From Sipunculus nudus (taxonomy: Eukaryota; Annelida; Sipuncula; Golfingiida; Sipunculidae), in contig CM049314.1 in assembly GCA_026874595.1 (NCBI GenBank), forward strand, positions 50,759,812-50,823,811: DNA of 64,000 nucleotides. The letters are read 5' to 3'. The first letter of the stretch is position 1; the number at the start of each line of letters is the position of its first letter. Shown piece by piece: positions 53,290-64,000 of this stretch. A program made the position numbers and the translations under genes. The notes beneath the pieces were generated by a model. The model did not search any database, had not been told where the DNA came from, and worked only from the letters and a program-made list of their open reading frames with translations.

Positions 53290-55560
53290 ATACGAGGGGC
53301 CCACGTGGGTATATATGGGCTTCACATGGGCAGACATGGGCATGGGCGGACACAGGTAGTGCCCACATGGGGCCCATGGAGCATTGTCCAGATTGTCCTA
53401 CATTGTTCCACATGTGGGCCCATGGCGGGTCCCATGTGGCATGTTCGTATTTGTAACATAAAATAAAAAAAATGATATATTATTAAATCTTTGAGATGTA
53501 ATTAATTAACTGCTAAATTGTTCTACGTGACGTATTTTCATGTTTTTGTCTATTTAAACTCATCATATGATTTACTTCTGAACTGAGATTAGGTCGTAGG
53601 AGCCACGTGGTTAAGTCACAAGGGTCCTGCCAGGCTAGCCCATGTAATACCAGTATAAACATCACGTTTCTGGAAAATAACCATATAATGTCTGTATTTA
53701 CCCAGCCAAAATATCCTGTAGTTTACTATTTACATGTATATTAACCTATAGGGGTTATATTAAAATACAGGAAACTAATTAGTATTAGGTGGGGTGTTAT
53801 AGTCAATTATCAATGCCTCTAGGAAAATCACACCTAGCAATAGGACCCCGCATAGTTACATACAGGAAACTATGGTAACATGATGAGTATTATAGTCAAT
53901 TTTCAATACCTATAGAAAAATCTTAATTAACTGCAGGAGTCTGTAGTCACATAAAAGGAAACTTTTGTCACTTGAAGTATTTATTGTCAATTTTCAAAGC
54001 ATATATTAGTTTGTAGTTTCCATTAATATCATTTTATATAACATAATTTAGAATATTATTAGAAAATAATCAGATAAGTAATTTTTTTTATAAAATATTA
54101 ATAAAATAATTTATTTCTTATTCATATTATTGAATATGGGCGGACACAGGTAGTGCCCACATGGGGCCAATGAGGGCATTGTCCTGATTGCACCGCATTG
54201 TTCCACAGGTGGGCCCATGGCGGGTCCCATGTGGCATGTTCGTATTTGTTACCAAAAAAAAATTATAAAAACAAAGATATATTATTAAATCTTTGAGAAG
54301 TAATTAATTAACTGCGAAATTGTTCTACGTGACGCATGTTGCTGTTTTTTTTATCTATTTAAACTCATCACAAGATTTACTTCTCAACTGAGATTAGGTC
54401 GAGGGAGCCACGCGGGCTAATTCACAAGGGTCCCTCCAGGCTAGCCTATGTAATACCAGTATAAACATCACTTTTCTGGATAATAAACATATAAAGTCCG
54501 TATTTACCCAGCCAAAATATCCTATAGTTTACTATTTACATGTATAGTGACCTATAGGGGTTACAGAAAAATATAGGAAACGAAGTAGTAATATTTGGGG
54601 TGTTATAGTCAATTTTCAATGCCTCCAGGAAAATCACAGCTTGGAATAGGACCCCATAGTAACATATAGAAAATTATGGTAACATGATGAATATTATAGT
54701 CAATTTTCAATACCTAAAGAAAATTCTTAATTAACTGCAGGAGTCTATAGTCACATATAAGAAACTTTAGTAACGTGGAGTATTTTTGTCAAGTTTCAAA
54801 GCATATATTAGTTTGTAGTTTCCTTTAATATCATTTTATGTAAGCATAAAGTAAAGCTATAGTTTATATTAAAATACCTATCTTTTGTATAACATAATAT
54901 AGAACAGTACTAGTGCATGTAGGTAGTGCCCACATGGGGCCCATGAGGACATTGTCCAGTTTGTCCTGCATTGTTCCCCATGTGGGCCCATGGCGGGCCC
55001 CACGTGGCATGTTCGTTTGGTTACATAAAATAAACAACAATAATATATTATTAAATCTTTGAAAAGTAATTATTAAACTGCGAAATTGTTCTACGTGACG
55101 TATTTTCATGTATTTGTCTATTTGAACTCATCACAGGATTTACTTCTGAAATAAGATTAGGTCGAGGGAGAAAGGTGGGTTAAGTCACAAGGGTCCCTCC
55201 AGGATTGTCGATGTAATACCCATATAAACATCACGTTTCTGGATAATAACCATATAAAGTCCGTATTTACCCAGCCAAAATATCCTATAGTTTACTATAT
55301 ACATCTATAGTAACCTATAGGGGTTACAGTAAAATATAGGAAATTAATTAGTAATATATTTGAGGTATTATAGTTAATTTTCAATGCCTCTAGGAAAAAC
55401 ACAGCTAGGAGTAAGTCCCCATAGTAACATATAGGAAACTATGGTAACATGATGAATATTATGAATATAATCAGATAAATATTATAAAATATTAATAAAA
55501 TAATTTATTTCTTATTTATATTATTGAATATGTATTCAAATATTCTATTTTTTAATGCTA
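53290..55560. repeat. ~780-bp tandem repeat, about three units
   Basis: The phrase GTGGCATGTTCGT recurs at ~53431, ~54229 and ~55005. Each unit has a GC-rich head (GCCCACATGGGGCCCATG with a CATGTGGGCCCATGGC dyad) followed by AT-rich DNA with common landmarks (AAATTGTTCTACGTGACG, ACCCAGCCAAAATATCCT). The third unit is degraded on the right. Confidence 0.85.
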
Positions 55561-56050
55561 TTAATATTATTTTTTCATTATAATTATCATTTGAATTACA
55601 ATAATTATTTATATTACATTATGATATCTTAATATAATGTCAATAATATATTATTTCTGATTTTATGATCAATTTTAATTTTGATAACTAAATATTGCAA
55701 TAAGAGGCCTAATGATAGTTATAATGAAATAATATATTCATAGTATTAAAAAATATCATATTAATAATGAATAATCAGATAAATAAATATTATAAATTAT
55801 TAATAAAATAATTTAATTTTTAGTTTATTTATAATTTTATTTTAAATGAATCTTATATTTATTTAACTTAATAAGAACAACTTAAATTGAATATCAGGTT
55901 TTAATATATCTCATATTTTTAGGAAACCCTTAACTAATCTTCAAAATGTCAGTTTTATATCTTGACCGTTTGTTTATACTGTGTAATTTCAAGCAATTTA
56001 AACTGATGAATATAACGTGCAAACAGTCTGACGACATATTTGCTTACAAC
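55561..56050. other. Very AT-rich interval
   Basis: Long runs of AATAATATTA; nothing coding is supported. Confidence 0.5.
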
Positions 56051-56442
56051 GAAAGAACTATTTCGTGTAGCGTAATCCGCGGTCTCTTTGACGTCACGCT
56101 GCGTGTGGACCCGCGTAGTGATAAGAAGGAGTGCACTATAGTCATGTCGTCTGCTGGGCGGGACTGTCAGGCGGGGATATTTCGGCACGTGGAACACTAA
56201 GTTTCGTTAAGAAGTTCATAATTTTATAGTTTCTACGTTCTATAGACTTCATTTTCACAGAGGATACAATATTACTGGAGTACGCTTTTTCTACAGTGTT
56301 TGATAAATGGTTAAGCGCAGCGAGTTGCGGAATTGTCGTCAGCCAAAATGGCTATGTCAAGGTCTCAAGGACGCTGGTTTGTATTCCGGGATGTTCGGTG
56401 TTCGAAGTCGGAGGGCCTGCAAGACGCAAATAAATTGCTATG
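56051..56442 (+). promoter_or_regulatory. Candidate host promoter and first exon
   Basis: A CpG-bearing island in AT-rich DNA. It has a full CRE (TGACGTCA, 56089-56096). Further down is an ATG in good context (AAAATGG, 56348) with an open frame (MAMSRSQGRWFVFRDV...) up to a GTGAGC donor at 56443. The peptide is not recognised and no second exon was found. Either a short first exon of a gene beyond the visible exons, or chance. Confidence 0.3.
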
Positions 56443-57899
56443 GTGAGCCATGGATTACTGACAAACTATGCCATATGACCATGAATAATCACGTCATGCT
56501 CTTTAAATGAATCAATAATGTTACATTTTCACACGGTTTATCTATTACTTAGTGTTAGTGTTATTGTTAAAAATTGTAATGTAAATTTTAAAATTTAATA
56601 TTTTTTTATACAAATAACAATGTCACTGTAACTGTAAGTATATAGAAGTATATGTAAATACTTTCTTTTGCAGATGTACATATAGGCTGTCATGTTGCCT
56701 TTTTTACTCTATATATCATGCCTTATCATGTATTATTTACACATTTTTTAAGGTTATTACCTATATTGGGCTGGATGTTATTCAGAATTTGTAACATCAT
56801 GACCATATTTTAAAAAAAATTATCCATTAGGGTTTCAGTTTCTTTTCTTTTTTTACCTACAGTAATAGGAAGTTTCATATTAAGTTCCCTATAATAAAAA
56901 AAATCAATATGCTAATTAAATTATTTATATATTATTAATATATTTTGAAAATAGTTTGGTTTAGAGCAGTTCATGCAGAGAATTCTAGTAAATCTGACAC
57001 CTGATATCATGTGTCTTTGTATAGTATGCATGCTATGGTTTGTGGTTTTTTTAGATCCACAGACAACAGGGAAAATTAAGTCCACATCGTTTAATAGTAT
57101 TAAAATGAATTTTTTTTATGAATAATATTCAAAGTTGATAATATTTTTTTAATGTTAGTTTTTTTAAGTTCCTATTGTAAGTTAAATATTTAAAAATATT
57201 AAAACAAAGTTTTCTACTTTAGATATATGGGAAAACACACATGAAAAAAAAAAACCCTGGAGAGAACTCAACCCAACTTCCTATTCAAGCCCATACATAT
57301 TGACATTTTGGAGAACACTGCAGGGAATGTCCAGGCAAGCAAAATAACAATGGATCTGGATCCTATGTTCTGAACAATTGATGAGTTCAATATAAAATTT
57401 ACTCCATTAATGCACTCATTATATGTATTCAATGGATAGTAGCACAAGTTGGAATAGGTGAAAGTCACACCAGAAACTCAGATTTTACGGACATATATTT
57501 CGAATCTTTTTATGGAAGATTTATTGATACCAGGAATTATTCTATCTTTCAAAAATCTCTTTTTTGCGAAAGAAGGATTATTTATGTGCTGTTAAGTTTA
57601 AAAAGGTCAAAGTGGAGCCTAAATTGATGAATGGTGAATTTCTTGTTAAAAGAAAAAAACAATTTTCAGATGGGATATGGCACATATATAAAGGACCATA
57701 GAAAAGCGTAGAATAATCCCTTGGTAGATATAGTACTTTGTACTTTCAAGTTTCAGATGTATATTATCCATGTTATTTTGTAATTCTAAATAATGTTTGT
57801 AATTAACATTCTGGTGAACCACCAATAAAGTATGAAGTCCTTAATATTATGTTCAGAGTGATTTATTTGCTTTGAAAATTTCCCATTCAGTATAGGGAT
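56443..57899. other. AT-rich interval, no gene recognised
   Basis: Poly-A/T runs and short frames only. If 56348-56442 is an exon this would be intron. Confidence 0.4.
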
Positions 57900-58110
57900 A
57901 ATTATATGTTGAGCTCAGCTGACTAAAAGTCATCTGAGCTATAGCCATGTCCGTTGTCCGTCGTCCGGGCGTCCGTCCGTTAGTAGGGTATTTTTTGTAA
58001 CCGTTGGACATATGAATCCGAAATGCGGCATATGGTAAGATGTCCTCCCAAAAAAAACCCTACCATACCGAAAATTGGGTCGCTCAACTTCGTTCCTTTT
58101 AAATATTTAG
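57900..58110 (+). repeat. Dispersed repeat family B (GTCCGTCC/CAGCTGA)
   Basis: Homologous in reverse to the palindrome spacer (8000-8220): CAGCTGACTAAAAGTCATCTG, GTCCGTC cluster and CGAAAATTGGGTCG-type landmarks. Confidence 0.65.
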
Positions 58111-59330
58111 GTAAAAATTAAATTTTTTATTTAAAGCCAGTTCCTAACTTTCAAGATCATCAAAACTTCTGATCTGATATTGATCATATTTGATATGAAT
58201 ATTTCTCTATATATTTGCCATGTACATACCAGATATTAGTCAGTATTGTGTAATTTCTTGAAGTTGTAAGCCCTTTCTTAATTATAAGGCCTTACATATT
58301 TAATAAAAAGTATCTCGAACAAAGAAATGAACAGTGATGGGAAGGAGAAGGAAAAAAAAAATAAATAAATATAATTCAAACATTAAAGATATAAAAACCG
58401 CCATTTTTCCATATAAATTTTGCAAATGATGACATGAATAGATAGGAACTATATGTTCCCCTTTTACGATGAGTAGTGCAAATAAAGTATTCTCAGTATC
58501 TACAGGATATCCTCATTATTTTCTTGATGGGCCAGTGAAAAACTTTAAAAAAATCAAGATTTTTTCTTTTTAAACTTTTATCAATTTAAACATTTTTGTA
58601 AAACTAATCAGTCCATTAAAACATTTTTGTAAAACCAATCGATCTATTTTTCTTACTTAAACAACTTGAAAGTGTATAATAACCGGTATAGGACACTTGT
58701 TGCAAATTATACTATTAATTTTGAAGTATGTTATATGGTCGGTGGCAATAAAAAGCTAACAACAAGTAAAGGAAAGTTCAGGCAAATAAAAATAGCCATG
58801 TAATATACAATTCGAATTACAAACGCACATGTTAGCAATATCAGGGTTCATCAGAGCCACCCATTCAGAAATCAAGAAAAATAAGCAAAAAGTCTTTTTC
58901 TTTAAAATATCACTTAAAACATCTTTAAGATAGGATCTATCTGTTGTCAATCATCGAAAAAAACCTCAGAAACACATTTAAAAAAAAAAACACAATATGT
59001 AAAATATGGTGAAACTATACCAGTCGGGAATTTAATCATATATATCAAATTAATTAAAAATTTATCCCTTAGAAATGTAAACAAATGCAAGGAAAAATAA
59101 CAAACTAATATAAACAAATATATCAAACGTAGGTATATACTGATGAACATCATTTTAGAATTTTTTTTTGCATCAAACGATTCGGAGCCCTTAGAATAGC
59201 GGTATAACGCGGCATTGGCCACAAATAACACAGGTGCCTATCGCAATTTTTAGCATTTTCATTGTGTGTATATTTGACTAAAGAGTTTATTTGCATAAGA
59301 TGATCTACCGGGCTTCCATGCGATTAGCTG
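58111..59330. other. AT-rich interval, no gene recognised
   Basis: No supported gene. Minus-strand frames at 58756-59231 are low-complexity or hydrophobic by AT bias. Confidence 0.4.
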
Positions 59331-59339
59331 CGATCGCCC

Positions 59340-59610
59340 AGCAGCCCTAGAAAGAGAGCCAATCAGAGATTCACTGTACACTACGCGCATGCGAGTGTAG
59401 TTTCATTCATGTGGTTTCATAGCGGAAAATAGTCCGTGCATGTGCAACAATTCCAGTGCTCACAAATGCAATGCTGCAAGCATAGGTATATGGCGATCGG
59501 ATATCCAAATTAGCTTATTTCATTCTGAATTTTCAAAATCAAAACGTCATAGTCAGATGTTCGCAGCCATTTTAACAAAGAGATTTAAATAGGTTGGCTT
59601 TTTCCGCCTT
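59340..59610. promoter_or_regulatory. Candidate housekeeping-type promoter
   Basis: AGCCAATCAGAG (CCAAT box, ~59358), CGCGCATGCGA (NRF-1-like, ~59383) and GCAGCCATTTT (YY1-like, ~59565) lie within 220 bp in a locally GC-rich segment. A 67-codon minus-strand frame (59637-59840; NNISEVCNILHEVSENVRLL) lies beside it but is unrecognised. Confidence 0.3.
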
Positions 59611-59869
59611 CGGCCTTACGATTGCCTGTAGAGGATTTATCCACGCGATGTCAAGAATGTCGCTACAGTCCGTGACCCTCCGTGGAGGTTGATTCCGAAA
59701 CTGATCTCGGCAGGACCATATAAAAGCCGGACATTTTCGGACACCTCGTGGAGAATATTACAAACCTCGCTGATATTATTTTGAATGTTTTCAAAAGTAA
59801 GCGGTCCATCATTACAAGTAGAATAACTGGCTATTATCAAATAAATTTAATTTGCATAATACGTAATAA

Positions 59870-61160
59870 ATATGGGGGGGGGGGGGGGAGCTGCGTTAAA
59901 ATATACACGATCGGAAATAGCCCTATACCTCCCGTGATCTAGATCGGACACTGTTTTGTACGCCAATCCAGAAGCAAACCGCGCTCAATCAAGCTTAACT
60001 AACATGATCGTTCCAACTTGGTTAACGTTGTTCTGCCACGCTGCCGTAGGAAGGGTTTGCAAGAAAGACTTAAGTGTGTAATGGCAAAATTAAGCTAGTT
60101 ATTGAAATATTTTTAGAGGCTCTTATTGTATCAATTGCATTGTCATGCAGCCCACTTTGGTCACTGGAGGGCATTCAATGCATCTCTCTCTGCTTACCTG
60201 ATTCGTAATGGGTCACTTGGGACATCCCCTGCTGTAACAAGTGTACATTAATTTTCATATCAACCCCCCCCCCCCCTCCGGCACAAAATGTAATGTGAAA
60301 CCTATCGTTTGAATTCTTCCTTAATTGACACAGAAATTACATTGAAATGTAAAGCTCACTTGGTTTTCTAGACATAATGAAATACTCTAAATAAATTAAT
60401 TCCCTTTTCAATAATTTTGACAAATTAAAATAAAATTAAACCCAACAGGATACGTTATATGATAATATATGAGCCAAATTATGGATTAATGAAGGTGCAA
60501 TTTAAAATTGTAAATTCTGAATCAAGTTAAATTTTCAGATATTCATTGTTTTGCAAATTTATAAAATATATATATTATTAGTGGTAAAAAAATAATACAA
60601 GTGAATGTATAATGTGTGGTTTTTGGACAAAATTTGGGATAAATGAAGATGCTTTTAAGAATTGTAAATCAACTTATATATTCAGATATATATATATGAT
60701 ATATTGCAAATGTATAATATTTATAAACTTGAAAAAAAAGATTGATGTGATGAAAAGAATGAGGATCTTATGCAAATATTTTTTCATTATTTTCCTGCCT
60801 AAGCATAAGATAAAATAAAGTGATTGGCTTTGTTTTTCCACCTGTCTGTCTTTTTTTTAATTTTTTACAATTATGAATAAACATTTCCTCCCATAAGTAC
60901 TGTTGCCTTAAATTTCACCTCTCACCAGTAACACCCCCTTCCTCTTGCCATTGAGCACCTGCACTTGTGGACTGGCCCATTAGTTTAAAAGCAAATATAT
61001 AAGGATTTATTAAATGAGAAAAAAAAATCAGTGTAATAAAAAAAGGATATAATTGAAACATATTATGTTCTTGCCTCAGCAGTATGTGACATAAAGGGAC
61101 CAGTGCCATCTGTCCATCTTCTTTGTTTAATCAACTCTTTTCCTATAAGCATTGTTTAAT

Positions 61161-61170
<10 letters not shown>
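59870..61170. other. Interval with homopolymer runs, no gene recognised
   Basis: G-run at 59874-59888 and C-run at ~60266-60277; otherwise AT-rich with no supported feature. Confidence 0.4.
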
Positions 61171-61171
<1 letters not shown>

Positions 61172-61225
<54 letters not shown>

Positions 61226-61233
61226 CTCCTCCC
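61172..61233. repeat. (CT)n / (TCC)n microsatellite
   Basis: Uninterrupted CT dinucleotides followed by a short TCC run, after a C-run. Confidence 0.92.
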
Positions 61234-61389
61234 TCTATCCAAACTTATCTTTAGCACATAATTTTTTTTCATGATTGCATTATTAACGATAAGAGGCCAA
61301 AATATTAAGGTTTTACACAGTGAGTACAATATACATGTATACTTATCAGATTTAGCTTATGTTCATTTGAAAATAAATTTTCAATTTTT

Positions 61390-61640
61390 AGCCAACCTGC
61401 GAGCTTATGCGATAATGCGCCGTCGTGCGTAAGTGCGTCTTGTGTCGTGCGTCGTCTGTACGTTAACCATAGCTATCTCAAGAATGGCAGGAGCTGGCAT
61501 CATTTTTTTTGCAAATAATCAGACACCTGAAAAACTCTATCGGATTTTGTTTAATTTTTTTCTAACTGTATTTTCTTAGATTTTATAGGGAAAACGCTAA
61601 AAAAGATTTAAGAATCTTCTTCTCCGAAACTGTCCAAGCA
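61390..61640 (+). repeat. Dispersed repeat family A, copy
   Basis: Shares GCGAGCTTATGCGATAATGC and CTATCTCAAGAATGGCAGGA landmarks with 62320-62540 and the palindrome arms. Confidence 0.65.
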
Positions 61641-62194
61641 AATTGTCCAATATTTAATAGAAATTATCCCTGGAACAATCTCTCTCAAGTTTATTCGAAT
61701 GTTTCCAGTTCGGAGATTTTTGGCCGAGTTACAGGAGGTTAAACTTAGTCATCTGTCCAAAAACGCACACTAAAATGAAAATGATCTCAGTAACTTCTGG
61801 AGCTAGCATCACCAAATTTTATGCAAATGTTTTATCACATAAGTCATATTTTAAACTGAGGTATTGGTGGCGCCACTAACATTGATCTTTTTTACAAGCA
61901 ATAATGTAATTTAAGACTCTTCTAGCCTATACAGTTTTATGATGAAACTGTTAAGCTGATTGGTTTAAACTTTACAAGAATTATTCAATGGTAGGGTTCT
62001 GTCAGTTTTATATTATAAGAATAGATTGGGTAAATGCAGCTTTTGCCAGTGTAGCGAATTGGAAAAGGCTTACAGTGTTTGAAAACAGATTTGACACGCC
62101 AAGTTTCAACATGCCAAGTGAGGAGGTCACTCAGTTCAACCAGGTTAGGCCCAGACATCACCATGGCAACTGACCTGGCTCTGTTTGGTGTCTA

Positions 62195-62255
62195 GAAAAT
62201 CTACACCTCTAGACACATCGTCTAGACGTCTAGACACATCGTCTAGACGCAGAAT
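62195..62255. repeat. Short GTCTAGAC tandem
   Basis: About three offset units of TCTAGACACATCGTCTAGACG; each contains the palindrome GTCTAGAC. Confidence 0.65.
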
Positions 62256-62319
62256 GCCCAGATTAGAACTAGTAGAACTATATCTTTCAACTCTTTGAAA
62301 AAAACTTGGTTTGCATTTA

Positions 62320-62540
62320 TAGCAAATCTGTGAGCTTATGCGATGGTGTGCCGTCGTCCGTCGTGCGTCATAGCTATCTCAAAAAGGGCAGGAGCTAGCA
62401 TCACCATTTTTTTGCAAAAAAAATTAGTCATCTAAAAAATACTATCGGGATTTGCTTATTTCTTGGCTAAACATTTAAAAATGTTCTTGTCCGAAACCAT
62501 GCTGCCAAATTGCGCGTTCATCCGTCCCAATAATCATCCC
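62320..62540 (+). repeat. Dispersed repeat family A, copy
   Basis: Same landmarks as 61390-61640 (TGTGAGCTTATGCGATGGTG, TATCTCAAAAAGGGCAGGAG). Confidence 0.65.
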
Positions 62541-62664
62541 TGGCAAAAAAAGAAAAGAAAACATCCGAAATATCCTGACTGATACATCCTAGTTTTATAA
62601 TGTCTTAGGCCGAAAAATGCAGGTCTGAAACGTCCATTTTGCTGAAATCATAATGACGATGGTA

Positions 62665-62745
62665 GATAATAATAATAATAATGAATAGTACTTATATAGC
62701 GCTGAACTCCAAGATCAGACTCACAGCGCTTGCATTTTTACACAT
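62665..62745 (+). repeat. AATAATAATACTTATATAGCGC-type dispersed repeat
   Basis: (AAT)n followed by TACTTATATAGCGCTGAACT and CACAGCGCTTGCATTTTT is a common 3' repeat motif in marine invertebrate genomes (recalled, not checked). Confidence 0.45.
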
Positions 62746-62775
62746 CAGTTACACAATATATAAATATATAAGCAC

Positions 62776-62818
62776 ACTCACACACACACACACACACCCC
62801 TACTCACCCACACACACC
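62776..62818. repeat. (AC)n microsatellite
   Basis: Interrupted CA-rich tract, with ACACACACACACACACC at its core. Confidence 0.8.
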
Positions 62819-63214
62819 CGAGATTACATGTATGGTAAATGTTGCTAATTAGATATGCAGGACATAAGAGGAACAATATTAAATTAAAAAAATAAACCTC
62901 CATTCATACTCCCAAACTTTGTACAGGTTCGCATTAGGCCTGTATGCCTTGTTTTGGGAGCATTTTATTTCAGCTAATAAATAAAATGTGTTTCACATTA
63001 TTCCTTGCTTTATAAGTGAGAGGTTCCATGATTATTTTATGCACATATCACTGTCACATAGCTGAAATAAGGATACTTCTAGAATTATTTGATCTTGAGA
63101 GACACCTCCACCTTTGATATAGTCCATAAAAGTACACATTATTAGTATGACAAATATATAGTTAATATGTAATTATCAACAGTGAGCAGGGCTATTTCCT
63201 CTGAGCTTTTCAAA

Positions 63215-63246
<32 letters not shown>

Positions 63247-63669
63247 AGTTGTAGGAAATTGTTTTAAAATCATAATCGATGATTAAAAAATAAAAACGGC
63301 TGATGATCGATAATTTAATCGATTATTTTATGTACTTTCTATATTACCGTGTAATCTACTGTATACTAGTACCATAAATATTGACCCTAGTAAATAGTCT
63401 GACTTGTACATCACTATTCATAATGAAACAATCCATTCACCCGTAGCCAAGTCGAACTTGCCGACGGACGATTGTTGGCTGCCGCAAGGTTCTGTTGTGA
63501 TGCTGTTCGATATACAATGTTATTTTGTGTTCGCATATCTCTGACAGGATTCTTTGCATATGCATGCATAATCATATTACCCGATTATGCAAATGCAATC
63601 GATTAATTAATTTTGGGAAAAAAAGACCAGTCATCAATCGATTAATCGGAACACCACTGTATTACACAG

Positions 63670-63960
63670 TGAAAACAGAAAAGTGGTAAAACGGTAAGCG
63701 TTCCCTGCTGGCACCTGGTGACCCGGGTTCAATCCCGAGTGCCTATGAGAGCGAGTTGTAGTGGCCTGTCCAGGTCCCCCTGTTTCCTCCCCCCTAACAG
63801 ATTACCGCACGCCACCATCCTTGCCATGGAGAATGCCTTGTGTTAGTTTTTGTGACCAGTTGTACCATTCATGTAAGATAAAGTGGCAAGTTTGTACATA
63901 TTATTCTGGAAGGAATAAATCATGCTCATGCTTTCAAGAACAAAGAAAAATTGTCCAAAA
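63670..63960 (+). mobile_element. tRNA-derived SINE
   Basis: A-box-like GTGGTAAAACGGTAAGCG (~63680) and a good B box (GGGTTCAATCCCGAG, 63726-63740) head a ~280 bp unit. Its body contains GTTTCCTCCCCCC, and the 3' part is AAGGAATAAATCATGCTCATGC. The tRNA-like head would recruit Pol III. The exact end and target duplication are not resolved. Confidence 0.6.
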
Positions 63961-64000
63961 CACATTGTATTATCTAGGGCTGGTAAAAATTCACTTATAT

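Overview
This window is non-host-coding, repeat-dense animal DNA. It carries a Ty3/Gypsy retrotransposon, a Polinton/Maverick, foldback and TTAA elements, a long AT-rich satellite, GT/AG-spliced exons and a tRNA-derived SINE. Dispersed repeats rich in GTCCGTCC and TCAGCTGA recall those of bivalve molluscs. A marine invertebrate, probably a lophotrochozoan, is my inference; no marker gene proves it. I recognise no conserved host gene.

Layout. (1) 1-3981, minus strand: a broken Ty3/Gypsy element (gag, protease, RT, RNase H, start of integrase). (2) 5892-10332: a 4.4 kb palindrome with ~2.04 kb arms around a 362 bp spacer. (3) 10340-35668: a Polinton with a perfect 6-bp target duplication (ACCGTA at 10334-10339 and 35669-35674), terminal inverted repeats, and a 2.27 kb element nested in its left TIR. 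(4) 36630-48085: a 31-bp satellite that reverses orientation near 38450. It hosts an 8-bp-TSD element (38913-41017) and two size classes of insert that were copied with the array. (5) 48086-64000: AT-rich DNA with a relative of the nested element (50268-52260), a TTAA element (52441-53210), a ~780-bp tandem repeat (53290-55560), two candidate promoters and assorted dispersed repeats.

The Polinton is the main system. Plus-strand genes on the left are a spliced zinc-finger/acidic gene (13850-15848), a zinc-finger/acidic ORF (16451-17401), protein-primed family B DNA polymerase (17402-21947), packaging ATPase (22172-22720), an unknown basic protein and a retroviral-type integrase (23583-24590). 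Minus-strand genes on the right are the major capsid protein (26584-28122), a basic core-like protein (28202-28873), a cluster of penton-like proteins (29640-32470) and several small proteins: membrane, Cys-rich and Arg-rich. Two unrecognised genes (24697-25366 minus, 25694-26540 plus) diverge from a promoter with two E-boxes. The set would cover self-synthesis (PolB), integration (INT) and virion assembly (ATPase, capsid, penton). No Ulp1-like protease was recognised.

Most large genes carry frameshifts and some in-frame stops, so as written the element is not functional. Many shifts fall in homopolymers, so real decay and assembly error must be separated before this is concluded.
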